NCBI GenBank assembly: GCA_014281115.1
Contig: JACONQ010000009.1
Coordinates: 2,294,001-2,358,000, forward strand
Length of the DNA stretch: 64,000 bases
From: Laburnicola sp. R22_1
Taxonomy: Eukaryota > Ascomycota > Dothideomycetes > Pleosporales > Didymosphaeriaceae
Direction of reading: 5' to 3'
Shown: positions 43,258 to 54,328 of the stretch, in pieces
Layout of the letters: each line of letters starts with the position of its first letter
Numbering within the stretch: the stretch's first letter is position 1
Notes under the pieces: generated by a model
Database searches by the model: none
What the model was told of the DNA's origin: nothing
The model's input: the letters and a program-made list of their open reading frames with translations, nothing else
Translations under genes and position numbers: made by a program

Positions 43258-45180
43258 TCAATACCTCTCCGCATACCTCAACCCGTGCCCAAACCTAAAC
43301 ACCGGATCCACAGTATCAAACGGCACATCCTCCATACTCGCCTCCACAGCCTCCATACTCCTCGGCAAATCAAACGGCAACTTGCCCTCAGGCCCCGCCC
43401 CATCCACCCCAAACACCACATCCAAAAACGCCTCGGGGCTCGCTCCAAAGTTCGCCAACAGCGCCTTCGCCGACTCAGCAATCTCAGGAACCGCCGCCGG
43501 TCGGTCGAGATAAATGTCGACAATGGTGGGTACGGCGCTGTAGATCGCGGCTTGGCGTGCTTTCTCCGTGGCGTTGTATTCGAGGGGGCCGGCGTGGTAG
43601 TTTCTTTCGAAGCCGCCGGGGCGTGGCTCGTAGGGGGCTTGGAGGCGGACGAGGGCGAGGTCGGCTTCTTCGGGGGTGGCGACGAGGGTGAGATTGCGGG
43701 CTTTGAGGTGGGAAGTGTCGATGCCTTCCACGTAGTACTTGGTGTTGGGGGCAGCCTTGAGGGGAAGCGTGTTGTCATTGTTGGTGAGGAGGGTATACGA
43801 TCTGCGCTGCGTTTCGAACCCAATACGGCGGAAGTAGGAGTTGCCGACTATCTGCAGCGCAGCATCGACATCGACGAAGGGGTTTTCGAAGAGGCCGAGT
43901 TGGAATTTTTCGCGGAGGAGGCGGCGCACGGAGATGTCGAGGCGCGCTTCGGGGACGACACCGGTGTTGACGAGTTCGACGATGAGTTCGGGGCGCTGCT
44001 CGCCTCCGAATTGGTCGACGCCGGCATCGAGGATCATGGCTGCGCGTTCGAGCTCGCTCAGGTATTCGACGCCCCAGGCGCGAGCGGGCATCTCTTGCCC
44101 TGCGATCACAGTGTCGGTTATAAGGCCCCAGTCGCTACAGACGATGCCTTTGAATCCGAGCTCGTTCCGCAGGAGATCGGTGATGATGCCTTTGTTGAAC
44201 GAGAAACCGACTTCAGCATACGCGGTACCGATAGGTCGCGAATAGTACGGCATCATCTGCCTGGCACCAGCCGCGATGGCAGCCTTGAACGGAATCAGAT
44301 GATAGTCGAAATTGTCCCCTGGATACGTCTGGTTCTTGCCGTATGTAAAGTGGCTATCCTCACCATTCTCCATGGGCCCAGCACCTGGGAAATGCTTCGT
44401 GACCGTTGTCACGGAATGATGACCTAGCTCTTCACCCTGGAAGCCCTTGAGGTATGCAACAACAAGCTCAGAGGTGAGATTTGCATCCTCACCCATCGTA
44501 TTTGCAATTCTAGCCCATCGTGGTTCGGTTGATAGATCAATTTGAGGGTGCAATGCCGACCGAATACCAATCGCCAGGTACTCCTCGCGCGCAATCTCAG
44601 CGAATTTCTGCACCAGCTTTGCGTCCCGCAAGGCAGCGAGCCCCAAGCTCTCCGGCCACTGAGAGAACTGGTTGGCCGCAAAACCCGTCCCAATATTCTC
44701 CGTGAACGCATGCCTGGGGTCCGAGGACAGCGTGATCGGTATGCCTAGTCTGGTCTGCAGTGCACGTTCCTGGATGCGGTTGTACCATTGAGCATTGGTA
44801 CTCACGTTTTGTACATCGCCCACGAGGTTAAAGTGCGTCATATACTTCTCCCCGATCATGTTGTCGGAACTGTTGCGCCGCTGGCTGACGTTTCCAGGGT
44901 CCAGAGTGCCATTGGGGCCCATTTGCATTTGGGTGTGGAAGAGCTGGCCGGCCTTTTCCTCGAGGGTCATCCGCTGGAGGAGGTCCTCGACACGATCGTC
45001 AATGCATAAGGATGCATCGCGGTACGGGAGCGTTGCATTCGTGGACCGTGCAAGTAGAGCATGGGACGAGACTTTCGAGATGGGCTCAGGGCGGGCTGAA
45101 ATGGAAGGGATCACGGTCGCTGTGAACAGTAGCGAGAGCAAAGCCCCTTGTCGCCATCTTGAAAGATTTTCCAGGGCCAT
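43258..45180 (-). CDS. secreted GH3 family glycosidase
   Basis: A single exon of 640 aa from the Met of ALENLSRWRQ; an alternative in-frame Met lies ten codons upstream at 45210. The chosen Met directly begins a signal peptide (ALLSLLFTATVIPSISA). Glycoside hydrolase family 3 removes terminal beta-linked sugars. The TIM-barrel domain shows DRVEDLLQRMTLEEKAGQLF, a substrate-pocket block (TVTKHFPGAGP) and the catalytic nucleophile Asp in GIVCSDWGLITD. The second alpha/beta domain ends at GPEGKLPFDLPRS and the C-terminal FRFGHGL. There is no fibronectin type III domain, so it is shorter than typical fungal beta-glucosidases and closer to the bacterial-like GH3 branch. Many N-glycosylation sites fit secretion. 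Exact substrate unknown. Confidence 0.9.
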   Translation of the reverse strand: MALENLSRWRQGALLSLLFTATVIPSISARPEPISKVSSHALLARSTNATLPYRDASLCIDDRVEDLLQRMTLEEKAGQLFHTQMQMGPNGTLDPGNVSQRRNSSDNMIGEKYMTHFNLVGDVQNVSTNAQWYNRIQERALQTRLGIPITLSSDPRHAFTENIGTGFAANQFSQWPESLGLAALRDAKLVQKFAEIAREEYLAIGIRSALHPQIDLSTEPRWARIANTMGEDANLTSELVVAYLKGFQGEELGHHSVTTVTKHFPGAGPMENGEDSHFTYGKNQTYPGDNFDYHLIPFKAAIAAGARQMMPYYSRPIGTAYAEVGFSFNKGIITDLLRNELGFKGIVCSDWGLITDTVIAGQEMPARAWGVEYLSELERAAMILDAGVDQFGGEQRPELIVELVNTGVVPEARLDISVRRLLREKFQLGLFENPFVDVDAALQIVGNSYFRRIGFETQRRSYTLLTNNDNTLPLKAAPNTKYYVEGIDTSHLKARNLTLVATPEEADLALVRLQAPYEPRPGGFERNYHAGPLEYNATEKARQAAIYSAVPTIVDIYLDRPAAVPEIAESAKALLANFGASPEAFLDVVFGVDGAGPEGKLPFDLPRSMEAVEASMEDVPFDTVDPVFRFGHGLRYAERY

Positions 45181-47810
45181 CGTGGACAATTGAAGATCCG
45201 CGATGCACACGCATTCTCAAGTTTGATGATGTCGCTGCATTTTATACCCCAATCCACCTCGGCAATGATTTTGCATACCCCCAAGGGGTCGCCGTTGAAT
45301 TACCGGTAGTTCGTCATCACATCGTCCCACAATCGGCGGTTTTCTTGGAAGTCACGATGGTATGAAAAAAAGGCTTGATGTTGACGGTATCGAGTAACGA
45401 CGGTCGCCAAGCTGCCAAGTGTGGAGAACCTGGGAAAGCACCTTCCAGTTGCGGGTACGAGTTGAAATGTGGAGTACCGAATATTTGCCGTTGGAGGGGA
45501 TGGTGGCTGGAGATACCCAAACGCCTGGCAACGGGTCGGATGTGGGACGGAGGCTTTGTTCCGCGTTGTAAAATTTGGGGTGGCTCACTCACTTCTCAAG
45601 GACCAACGCAGGTATCATAGAACGGCACTTGATTGACCTTCAACTGATGCTGAGTGACTGGCGGGTTGAACTCGGTGAATACATACGCTTGGTCCGGTAT
45701 AGGCTGTGGATTGTAGAGCGGGCCATGTTTGTGGAGCCTGAACCGGACTGCAGGTCCAAGTTCGCCATACAATAGGCCGAAGGTAGGAGATGTTGGGTAC
45801 TGGTTTAGGATTGTCGTGCAGGATGGTGCAAGCTGGAGCAAAACTGCCGAGAACTTATTGCGAGCAACTGCTCCCCTGCCATTTCTAAGACGAAGCTGAG
45901 GTATTGCGTACGTATACAGAAGCCTGTCTACTCGTAGCAAATAGAACGAGTGTAGGTTATGCGCGCTGGGGTGAGTGCGCTACTCTCACCAGACCAACCT
46001 GTGCTCTTAGCTCCCAGCCGCTGCATAGCATACTCTGCATGTCGAATAACTTTTTCTTCAGTCGTGTTCTGGGCGACTCACTTGGTATTAGTATCCAAGC
46101 TTGTGCTGAAAACCCGAGGAAATTAACTCTGGGTACCCATTGCATCTGGTGGTTCTGTGCCTATGGGCCATGGCCATGTCGTAGGGCTACATCACAGGCC
46201 GATGCTTTTGCTTCCGAAGCTCTTGCCTACTTTCACGAGAGAGCTACAGTACCGAGATAGCGAGTTCGGATCGTCATAGAACCATCGACTGAGAGGTCTT
46301 CTGTCGTGTGTGGGAAGGGCGACGTTGTATCGCAGGACCCTGGGAACGTGGTAGCATTTGAAGACGCTGGTTTCTCCACCGTGTGGACGAGGTTTGAGAA
46401 GCAGGCAGATATTCCACACGAGTCCGATGACGTGTGAGAAGAGGATCCATGGAAGCACTTGAGTGGAACGCTATCGCAGCGCCAAACGCTTTTGCCTCGT
46501 GACGACCTCAATGGCGCCCCACCTGCCTGTTCCTCTTTTCATGAGGCGGTCACGACTGAAGCCCTGGAGCTCGTATCTCCACGTGACGGAGGCTCTCCCG
46601 AGGTCTCCAATGGTGGGCGCTAGCGTGCCTCTTCGACCGAAAACGTCAGAATATATTTCTGGTGCCGCGGCGATAGGCGACGTCCTGGCCCCACCCTCGG
46701 GTGATGTCATAGCAAAGACCCTGCAGAAACCATCTCGCGCCGTCGGATGGCCGGAGTGAGAGCAGCGAGTGGTGCATCCATTTAGAGACGTGAAGTGAAT
46801 GATAATGCTCTGCTTCAACGTCGGCGGCGCGGCGCATTCCCATGGCACAGCAGCACACTGCAACCACGGCGCCGAGTTCCGGTTGTGGGCTCACCGCCAG
46901 AGCCTAGCGTGCCTTCAGCAACCACTAGCATCTGTGCTTGAGGCTTTTCACGATAGAAAATCTTGGAAGTCAAGCCCGGGCAGCCGCCGCGGGGCCACGC
47001 AGCGGGCGTGCGAGCTGTTGGCGTGCTGGCTGGCGTTGTCGACTGATGCCGCGAAGACACATACATAGAGACCTATCTCCGAGCCAGACCCCTGCTTGAC
47101 TGCTTGTTGTTGGCTCGTCCTGCTATGCTTTTGCTGCCCCTCTGCGCAACACATAGACGACCGCATCGCGATCAACACCTTGCCTTTGGAGTCATCGTCG
47201 CATCATCCACCCTCCACGGAGCCCGCTAGCAGCCATCAGAACCGTTATTCAAGCATCCAGCGACGGCAGCGTCATCTCGTGCCTCGTTCGGCGCACCTTG
47301 AGAGGGGGCAGCATCACCGTCCACGTAACACGCAGGACACATGCTCTTCCACCGTCAGCGCGACAACAGACAAAGGGGCGGCAAGATGGCTGTAATCGAG
47401 GTGAGTCCTGTGGGTCGCCCACACATTTCCTTGCAAGGCCACATTGCAGCGCAGGCCGGGCCCATGGCGTAGCGGATTCACGATGGGGGTTGTCCGAAGG
47501 GCAGCCAGCGGCCAGCCAGCAGAAGGTATGATGTCGGAAGCAGCGTCATTTGCGCACGGCCCCCAATGACGTTCCATCGCCCAACACCACCTTGTTCTGG
47601 CAATCCAGCACCCCAAACGCCTGCAGATAACCTTTCGTTCAGCCCCAAGCCGACTTCTGCGCTCTCCGATCCATCGACTTACCAGCCGCCTGCCTGCCCG
47701 GACCTTCCATTGACGTCTCCGTCGCACCTGCCCTTCACCGGCGCTTCTTTGAACGCCTACCCCGCCCGCCCAACTGAAAATTCTCTCCCTGCTCAGACAC
47801 TCCACTAAAC
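45181..47810. other. 2.6-kb intergenic region between divergent genes
   Basis: Shared upstream region of the GH3 gene (-) and the kinase gene (+). Frames up to 163 codons occur on both strands but none looks like a protein family. A good donor (GAG/GTGAGT) at 47398-47406 next to an upstream ATG suggests the kinase mRNA may have a spliced 5' UTR. No repeat or RNA gene seen. Confidence 0.45.
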
Positions 47811-50081
47811 ATGGCTGCGATACAGAACTTCAAGAACTTCCTGCGCCACGGCAAGCAGGCACGCGCAAATGCCCCGCACGCTGAACCGACGACCGATGTG
47901 TCCAACGTCCACGCACAGCACCAGCCCCAGCGGCATCAGAACCACCCCGAGCCTCACCATGCCGGCATCAGCGAGCCCGTCATGCACCAGGCCCAGAAGC
48001 AGCACCAGGTCGCTCCCCACGATGACTACTCGGTTGGCGCCGTCGAGAACCGCAACATCGCCGCCCAGGCCGGAGACGTAGCCGCACGCGCAGCAGGTGA
48101 CAAGCACAAGCAACAGGCAGCCGCGGCAGCCGGTGCAAAGAATCGAGACATTGACACCTCCGTGCTGGAGCGCATCGTGGCAGAGGAGCGCGAAGCCAAG
48201 GGCAAGCTCCCCAGGTACCCCGGCCTCGAGCGATGGACGCTGCTAGGGAAGATGGGCGATGGCGCCTTCAGCAACGTGTACCGAGCGCGCGACAACAGCG
48301 GCCAATATGCGGATGAGGTGGCCATCAAGATCGTGCGCAAATTCGAGATGAACTCGAGCCAGGTCAGTATGCCCCGGCGGAACTGCCCTACATGCCCCTT
48401 TCCTTGTGTCTTCATCCCTTTCCCACGCATCACGAAAGTTTCCGGTGGTGTGAGTGGCAGTTACCAACACGTGGTTTCGATGTAGGACGATAAGCATATG
48501 CATCCGGACTTCAAGAAAGCACCGAAGACAGTCGAAGTGCGAATCCACAGAGCCTATGCGCGGCCCCGGCAGCATCAGCCTCTCCCCAGCCGCAACGCTA
48601 GGTGTTTGAGAGGCAGACGCTGACGTAATGTATACAGAGAGCGAACATCCTCAAGGAGGTACAGATCATGCGCCAGCTGGACCATCCCAACATTGTCAAG
48701 CTCATCGAGTTCTCCGAGTCCCGGCAGTACTACTATCTTGTGCTCGAACTGTGTCCTGGCGGCGAGCTGTTCCACCAGATCGTCCGTCTGACGTACTTTA
48801 GCGAACATCTTTCGCGTCACGTCATCGTCCAGGTGGCCAAGGCGTTGGAGTATCTGCACGAAGAGGCAGGCGTTGTGCATCGGTATGTTTCATGTCAACT
48901 CACCTGCGGAATGTCCACTGACGTCATGGTCCAGTGACATCAAGCCAGAGAACCTCTTGTTCTACCCGACGCCCTTTATCCCAACTCGCAACCCGAAACC
49001 CCGTGCTCCTGATGATGAAGACAAGCAGGACGAGGGCGAGTACATCAAGGGAGTGGGTGCCGGAGGTATTGGTGTGATTAAGATTGCCGACTTTGGTCTC
49101 TCCAAAGTCATTTGGGACAGTCAGACTATGACGCCATGCGGCACGGTCGGTTACACAGCCCCTGAGATCGTGAAGGACGAGCGATACTCCAAGAGCGTGG
49201 ACATGTGGGCACTCGGATGTGTCCTGTATACCCTGCTTTGCGGTTTCCCTCCTTTCTATGACGAGTCCATCCAGGCCCTTACCGAGAAGGTCGCACGTGG
49301 CCAGTATACATTCCTCTCGCCATGGTGGGACGATATTTCGAAGCCAGCCCAGGACTTGGTCTCTCATTTGTTGACTGTTGATCCTGAGAAGCGGTACGAC
49401 ATCAAGGAGTTCCTGAACCACCCCTGGATTCGGGAAGCTGACGAGCTCACATACGCTGCCCACGATGCACCCCCGCTTGCGACGCCTGCTCTCAGGCAGA
49501 AGCAAGAAATGTTCGAGCAGGGAACAAGCGCACAGCCCCTGCAGCAGAACTTTGCCTACCTAGAGTCACCGGGAGCAAAGCGCATAGACTTCCGATCACC
49601 CGGTGCCATCAACCTACGAGAAGTGTTTGACGTGGGCTACGCAGTGCACAGGCAAGAAGAGGAGGGCAAGAGGAAAAAGCAGTTCAAGCAAGGTTACCGG
49701 GGCGCAAACGCCATCAATTCGCTGAACGCACTCGAAGAGGACGAGGACGACGATGAATACGCGGCTGACGCCGTACAATACGATACTTCAGCACAACACC
49801 CGCCTGCTAAGCTTCCCAAGTCACAAGCGTCGGATGTGTCGTCGATGGAGCAAAAGATGCGAAACACGTCCCTCTCGGCCGCAGCCCAGGCACGGCAGAC
49901 CGCCGCACCTCGGCAAGAACGTGGCTATGGCCAGCACTCGCCCGCCGTGGCCGCCGCCGCAAGGCACCAGGTTAGGAACAAGGGCGCTTTCGAGCTCAGC
50001 CTAGACAACTCGACTCTACTGGGCCGAAGGCAGAAGAAGGCGCCGGAACTTAGCGGCCTGCGAGAGTCGGTTCCAGCTTGA
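47811..50081 (+). CDS. srkA: Srk1/Rck2-type MAPK-activated protein kinase
   Basis: A Ser/Thr kinase of the CaMK group related to S. pombe Srk1 and yeast Rck2, which act below the Hog1/Sty1 stress MAPK. Four exons (47811-48362, 48486-48536, 48638-48882, 48935-50081) with introns of 123, 101 and 52 bp give 664 aa in frame. The N-terminus is His/Gln/Ala-rich and low complexity. The kinase domain runs from about residue 142: GKMGDGAFSNVY (glycine loop), VAIKIVRKFEM (Lys), VVHRDIKPEN across exons 3 and 4, IADFGLSK, and TPCGTVGYTAPE (activation loop). The characteristic insert after DIKPEN (FIPTRNPKPRAPDDEDKQDEGE) is typical of this subfamily. The C-terminal tail is Gln/Ala/Ser-rich. Exon 2 is only 51 nt and phase 0. 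Confidence 0.93.
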
Positions 50082-51465
50082 CAACCAGCTATCGCAAAGG
50101 ACTGGTAGACGCACACACACCGAACCACTCGGAAGCTTGCATGGGACTCGATGGCGTTTTAGATTTGTGACTTTCTTTTCCCTTCTCAGTCATTTCCCTG
50201 GGTCTAATTTTCCCCCTTTCCCTCTCTGTGTCTTGCCCCTTTCTTTTACGGCTACAGAGTCTCTCCGCTATGAGTATGCATATTTCGATGTTTTGGGTTC
50301 ATGGTTTCGGGGGATGGAAAGTGTGATGTTGAGGTGGGCTACAGAGGCATTTCGGCCAAATTAGTGGCTTGGCTGGGATGGTCTCGTAGATGGATACAGG
50401 GAGACGGGGGAAGAGTGTGGGGTGTGGGGTGGTTTGCAGAAGGGAGGGTACGGTCCGGTGTGGTACTTGGATGCTAGCTTGTTAGCTTGTTAGCTTGTTA
50501 GATGGGAATGGATAATTTTGAAAATGATGATTTCGTGATGAATTCGTTGTGTGGTGTGTGGGGATGCTCGTGTCTAATTCGATGCTCTGTATAAGGGCAA
50601 GCTATGAATGCTTTTGATGTTTTGTCTGTTTTATTTCTTCGTTATCTGTTTAGTCGTTTCACTTGACTTTTTACGGATTGTGTATGAGACGTTATAGCAC
50701 AACTAAGGGGTACGTTACTAGCTCAAGTATGTGGCTGTTTGGACTGTGTATGTATGTGGATAGTGTTTTGTATAGCTAATCTCGTCTTTCACGTCTTTTA
50801 TCTGTCCTATCCTATCCTATCCTACACACGTTGGAAGACGCATATCAAGTCGACAAGTAGTCTTAGAAAGCGTCTGTGCGTGTGCGTGTGCGTGTGCGTG
50901 TGCGTGTGCGTGCATGTGCATCCGCTGCTTCCAAGGTTTTTTGCTCCAAGCCATTTCATTTCATTTCATTTCATTTCATGCTATGCTATGCTATGCTACT
51001 GCGCTGCGCCGTCGGAGCAGAAGGGAAGAAAAAAAAAACATCCATATCGCATCAGATCAGCTATTTGGCTTTGGGTTTGGGTTAGGTTTGCGTCTTTTAT
51101 TTTGCGATGCGGTGGGCTGTGCCGTGCTGTGCTGTGGTCTTGTGCGTTGCGGATACTACCCCTGGGGTATTTTGGAAGAGTGGTGCGTTGTAGGATGGAA
51201 GAGCGTGGATGGAGTGGGGGTGGAGGGCGGTGGGCGTGGGTAGGTTAGGCGTTATCGGCGTTTTTTGTTGGTGGTGCTGGTAGTGGCATCGGTGGTAGTG
51301 GTAGAAGGATCGAGTGCAGCTCCAGGGGGGCGGTTGGCGTCCGCGTTCACATTCGCGTGCGCGTTGGTGTGAGTTTCCCCTGCGGAAGTTGAGGCTTGTG
51401 CTTGGACTTGTTAGCCATATCCCCAAGCACCATTCTTGCTTGCCAGCGAAAATAATAATGAAAAT
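50082..51465. other. intergenic with several microsatellites
   Basis: This is the 3' flank of the kinase gene (+) and of the uncharacterised gene (-). It contains TTAGCTTG units at 50473-50501, TCCTA units at 50806-50824, TGTGCG units at 50875-50911, ATTTC units at 50952-50979 and ATGCT units at 50978-50999. No credible gene. Confidence 0.6.
50875..50999. repeat. cluster of short tandem repeats
   Basis: About six TGTGCG units (50875-50911), then about five ATTTC units (50952-50979) running into about four ATGCT units (50978-50999). Three different unit lengths of 5-6 bp lie within 125 bp. Confidence 0.85.
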
Positions 51466-52795
51466 CTACTTGCTCCTCTCGGCCTGCACTGGTCCTGCAT
51501 TCCTATCCATATCCCTATCCCTATCCGTACTGCCGGCGTCTTGACCGCTCTCTCGCGATGCTGGTGGCGCGTTGATTGGCGCATTTTGCAACCTGCGGAG
51601 AAAAGCGGTGTTGTAGTATGTTTCGTGGATGTGGATGTGCGTGGGGAGGGGTGTAGCGCCAGCGTCGGCGTTGTTGCTGGCACTGTTGGGCGGCGGAACG
51701 GGGGCAAGAGGCCAGTGGTGCTGGGCTATGTGGTGCCTTTTGGTTGTTAGTATTTTTTGCGTGGCCCTGTAGTAGGTAGATGGATCTCCGTTGGCGCGCG
51801 TTTCTGTCGACGCCCTGTGCCTGAACGAAATTTTAAAGCCCGAATCGCAACGAAGCTTGAAAGAATAAAGAAAGAGAAGACTCGTGGAAATAAGAAAGAA
51901 AAAATCTTGACCAGAGCAACAAAGGAGACGCAAACTCACCACAACCCCATCTCCCTCGCCCCCCTCTGTCGCGGTGTCCTCCCTCCATCCCCCTCCCCAA
52001 CCTCCATCCCCCTCACATACTCCATCGCCGCATCCCCAACAGGCAGCAACCGCTCCCTCACAAGCTGCCGCTGCGACTTCGTTCTCAACCGCGTGCTAGG
52101 CGGCGGCATCGACGCCGCAGTCGTGCCGCGCAACTTGTCCAGTTGAGGTTGTATCCCGCGGAGGATATCTGCCGCTTGTATCTCGGGGGTAGAAAGTTCC
52201 GTCGTGGTGGTGGTGGTGGTTTGACGCGTCCCACCGCCGCCCTCTCTCCCATCTCTCTCATCCCTAGTCTCAGTCTCAGTGCGTATATCCGGCACCAGCG
52301 TCCGACGCGACGCACTCCCCGTATCCAAAGCCGCAGCCTCAGGATCAAGCATGCTGACATCGACATCGATCCCGGTATCCGAGCCCGTAGTATCCAGAAG
52401 CCCCCAACTCGCCCTCGCCCTCTTCCTCCCCATCTGCCTCTGCATCACACTCACACCCCCATACCCCCAGCCCCAGCCACCCCCACCATCTCCCCCTGCA
52501 CATACATACGCGCATCTAACAACGGCACCATCACACTCGCTTCCCCCACCGTCCCCGTCCCAAACACAAACTTATCCGATTTCTTCGGCCGGCGTTTATG
52601 ACTCGATGGCGTCGGTGTAGGCGGCGGCGGTGTAGTATCGCGCGGGGCGTCTTCGTCGTGCGTGGGCGTGGGTGCGCCAAAAGGCCAGCGTATTAGGTCC
52701 GAGGTGGCGTTGTACATGGTGCGGAGGCGGGATTTTGTGGCGGTGAGGAGCGTGGTGGGTGGGGCGAGGCAGGTGCGTGTGCGTGGGTGGTGCAT
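51466..52795 (-). CDS. uncharacterised, largely disordered protein (three exons)
   Basis: I do not recognise the family. Exons 52795-52506, 52437-51940 and 51736-51466 with introns of 68 and 203 bp keep one frame and give about 352 aa. The second intron is well supported: GTGAGT donor, TACTAAC branch point, joining REMGL-W-HHIAQHHW. The first is weaker; a GTATGT donor choice reads LLDARM-QMGRKRARASW. Visible features: a Trp/Pro segment (TSDLIRWPFGAP), a basic stretch (SHKRRPKKSDKF) that could be a nuclear signal, a Thr run, an Asp-rich piece (GSDTGIDVDVSML), a helical piece (PEIQAADILRGIQPQLDKLRG), and a His/Asn/Arg-rich C-terminus. No membrane segment or signal peptide. More 5' exons are possible; Met at 52717 is an alternative start. 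Confidence 0.45.
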
Positions 52796-53226
52796 TGGTG
52801 GGGTGCGGGATGGCGATGGCGATGGCGAGGGGGTATGAAATAGGGTGAGGAGGATGCAGTGTGGCGGGTGTTTGCTGCATTGGGGTGGTTATTTGTTGTG
52901 TTGTGTTGTGTTGGGGGACAAGTAATTGCGGTGGTGGTTGTGATTGCGGGTGATTTTGGGATTTTGGACAAACAAGACGGGCGTGGAGAGGTAGGTACCT
53001 AGGTAGCAGCGCTGGAGGACGTGTGTGAAAGGAATAACAAACGTAGTGAAATGTGAAAGACACTCACGTCGAATTGGAAACTTCGTGTCGTACGTTGTTG
53101 GAAGGTCGTATACGGTATGCTACAGAGATATACAAGACGCGCGAGGCCAGTGCAAGCCTTCGACTTGACCTGACCTGACATTACCAGATCACCTATGCCG
53201 GACTGACTGTCTGTCTGCCCAGCACC
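52796..53226. other. intergenic
   Basis: Short region between two minus-strand genes. TG-rich runs (TTGTGTTGTGTTGTG near 52895) but no gene. Confidence 0.45.
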
Positions 53227-54055
53227 CTACCTCCCCTCTCTCCACCCAATAGGTATCAGCGCCGCAGCCACCTGATTCACACCCCGCTCCGTAGCCAGCA
53301 GATTGAACTGCGCCGCCGCATTCCGCGTGTCTTGAATCTCCAGCCGAATCCCCAACCCATTTAGATACTTGCGCACAGCGGGCGCGAGGGGCGTGACGTG
53401 CGGCCCCGTCCCGATGATGAGTAAATCTGCAACCCAGGTATTAGCCAGACCCTCCGTACCATCAGACGTGCCACGCCAGAGGAAGAACTAGCAACATACC
53501 AGGCTTCGGCCACACCACTTCCAACAACCCCCAAGCCCCCTCGCCAACCTCCCACTGGCCCCTCGCATTCACCAACCGCCCCGTCATCGCATCGTCCTCG
53601 GCCCCCCCGTCCGCCACCGGCCCCTCTTTCCGCTGCGCGTCGACCCACGGCCGCCACCGGAAGGCCTCACCGCCCACGAGCAGGAGCCCGCACCCGCTCA
53701 CGCGCATCTGGTTGTTCAGCGCGAAGCCGTCGGACGTGCAGGCGTCGATGGCGGTCGCGGGCGCGGCCGTGTTGCGCAGCACGTCGAGGGCCGAGAAGTC
53801 GGTTTGCGTGTCTTCATTGCTCTTTGGGCCGCGGTCGCGCAATTTGGGGGGCGGCGAGGCGTGTGCGTGCGAGGGCGAGGCATGGATGCTTCGATGGGGG
53901 GGTGTGGTTGTGATGGGCGGTGTTGGTGACGAATTCCGCGGTGTGGGGGTAGGGCGGAGAGGCGATGGGAAGGTTCGTAGGGTTTGTCTTTGCGCGCTGG
54001 GAGAGACTAGGGTTCGCGAGAGGGAGCGCGAGAAGTGGAAGAGTGGGCGATCCAT
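53227..54055 (-). CDS. NDUFAF3: NDUFAF3-like mitochondrial complex I assembly factor (Mth938/DUF498 domain)
   Basis: Two exons, 54055-53500 and 53426-53227, are separated by a 73-bp intron (GTATGT donor, TTGCAG acceptor) joining VVWPKP-D-LLIIGTGPHV; the product is 251 aa. The N-terminus (MDRPLFHFSRSLSRTLV, Arg/Ser-rich, no acidic residues for a long stretch after Asp2) looks like a mitochondrial presequence, followed by a Pro/Ser/His-rich low-complexity region to about residue 75. The Mth938/DUF498 fold follows: DGFALNNQMRVSGCGLLLVGGEAFRWRPW, then LLIIGTGPHVTPLAPAVRKYL and the C-terminal NQVAAALIPIGWR. In animals NDUFAF3 helps assemble respiratory complex I; the same role here is inferred from the domain. 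The long-TIR element starts 84 bp upstream of the ATG. Confidence 0.88.
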
Positions 54056-54328
54056 TTGAGGGTTGCAATTGGGGAGTTGGGTGTGGGTATTTACAACTTG
54101 GAGGGACGGGTGGACGTTCGGCGAAGCTCCGTCATCGAATCTGCTATGTTCGAAAATCGGGGGATTTCTTGGCGTCCCCCCCAAAAACTCCCCCTCACCA
54201 CCTAAGATTAACATTATTACCACGCAATCGCACAGCTTATAAATTTATAAAAGGGTGCTTTTTTATATATAAAACATAATTCTTCTTAAATTTTTATGCT
54301 ATCTCCTTGTGTTATTAAGATAACTATA

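Noticed and set aside
39341..45180. SET protein, Zn2Cys6 factor and GH3 enzyme as a biosynthetic or catabolic cluster
   Set aside because: No synthase, oxidoreductase set or transporter lies nearby, spacing is ordinary, and the orientations give no operon-like or cluster logic.
53965..54279. Open frame sharing a peptide (ICYVRKSGDFLA) with a frame at 56345-56554
   Set aside because: The shared peptide is the translation of the inverted terminal repeats read from each end, not a duplicated gene.
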